From the NCBI GenBank assembly GCA_020137815.1, contig CM035353.1, forward strand, positions 3,890,210 through 3,954,209: a stretch of DNA of 64,000 nt, written 5' to 3'. Below, one piece after another: positions 63,282-64,000 of this stretch (its first letter is position 1; each line of letters begins with the position of its first letter). The notes under the pieces were generated by a model. That model ran no database searches. It worked only from the letters and a program-made list of their open reading frames with translations, and was not told the origin of the DNA. Source of the stretch: Hormiphora californensis. Taxonomy: Eukaryota > Ctenophora > Tentaculata > Cydippida > Pleurobrachiidae. A program made the position numbers and the translations under genes.

Positions 63282-64000
63282 GTAACCACCCTCCTGCTGC
63301 ATGCAGCTCTAACGGCCCGCATCTATCGGTAGGAAATTAGAGGGGGTGTGACGGGGGTAATGTAGAGAGATTGCAGCAGTGCAGTGACTGGAAGCGATCT
63401 GTAGCATTCGACAATTGACCACAGCAGCTCTATCTATCATGGGAGAATATTATACAGATGTGCATGAAACTAGTTCGACAAATGGATGAGAATGAATATA
63501 AGTGATAAAGTCTATGGGAAAACAGTGTGAGCAAGCAAGTAAAAGATGGTGAAAAGAAAGAAAAGAGTTAGACAAAGCATAAGAATTAAGAGCCAAGAGG
63601 CGTGGGAGATTCCGTCAATTCTTTTGTCGGTCCTATTCTTATTATACAGTTGAAATGTCGGCTAGTGAATTGAATGTAATGCATGATTAGAAAAGAGGGT
63701 CGGGAGTTATAACGGGGGGGGGGGTCATAACTGTCTACTTGTTTGGGAAAATACTGTCAATGTATTTGGTGCTCAAATATGTAACAAGGCCTACCTAACA
63801 TGCACAGTGCAGGGGCATGGTTGGCCCTGGGAAAGTGGTAACTTCCCCAAGCCACCCCTATAACATCCTACCGCGAATCTAGGAAGACTTGTTACAATTG
63901 TGAGAGAGGGATATATCAAGAGATTAGAGATATGTTATGTGTGAGAGAATGAGAGAGAGACGGGGTGATCTGTGTTACTGTAGTGACAGATCCAATGACA
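63282..64000. other. Right-end spacer
   Basis: No exon recognised. A G-run lies at 63715-63724. Confidence 0.4.

Overview
The window is nuclear DNA of an invertebrate animal. The signs are GT-AG introns, replication-dependent histone genes with the metazoan 3' stem-loop, LGR/relaxin-receptor-like 7TM receptors with LDL-receptor class A modules, a rootletin-like ciliary coiled-coil gene, CR1/L2-like LINEs and many short DNA transposons with intact target-site duplications (TSDs). The phylum cannot be fixed from the sequence alone.

Layout. (1) 1-1411: the end of a discoidin (F5/8C, fucolectin-like) domain gene, with one exon split by a TAA-flanked MITE. (2) 3232-14536: a gene of about 14 exons, rebuilt here by joining splice sites. 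It encodes a signal peptide, a novel ectodomain, one F5/8C domain, an Ig-like domain, a cysteine-rich part, an in-frame acidic repeat, LDLa modules and an LGR-like 7TM. Its introns are packed with repeats. (3) About 14.7-29.5 kb: a giant imperfect inverted repeat carrying nine histone genes (H1 H4 H3 H2A H2B | H2A H3 H4 H1). Three lesions are visible: a 1-bp frameshift in the left H4, a 1.67-kb transposon separating the left H2A from its promoter, and no H2B on the right arm. A 17-19 bp satellite is expanded on the outer right side. (4) 30136-31083: an intronless PAPS-dependent sulfotransferase. (5) 31.4-36.7 kb: a LINE fragment, then a nest of DNA transposons (MULE MITE inside a piggyBac-type element inside a long-armed palindromic element, plus a pogo-like MITE in the other arm). 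The two arms act as each other's empty sites. (6) 37107-41607, minus strand: an unrecognised multi-exon gene ending in a Pro/Glu repeat tail. (7) 41903-44995: a second, intronless LDLa-7TM receptor of 1030 aa. (8) 46.3-50.6 kb: an ORF1-only retroposon, the C-terminal end of another retroelement, and a 5'-truncated LINE. (9) 51508-53173: 5' exons of a rootletin-like gene. (10) 54-64 kb: a foldback element, hAT-like MITEs, and a coiled-coil gene with up to three alternative first exons, among low-complexity tracts that may be poorly assembled.

Functionally the window mixes core chromatin genes with a pair of chimeric cell-surface receptors whose ectodomains (lectin-like, Ig, LDLa and a shared unnamed cysteine-rich module) suggest ligand or glycan recognition. 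How the receptors, sulfotransferase and ciliary gene relate to each other is not shown by the sequence. All gene models come from reading frames and splice-site phase only; no alignment or search was possible.
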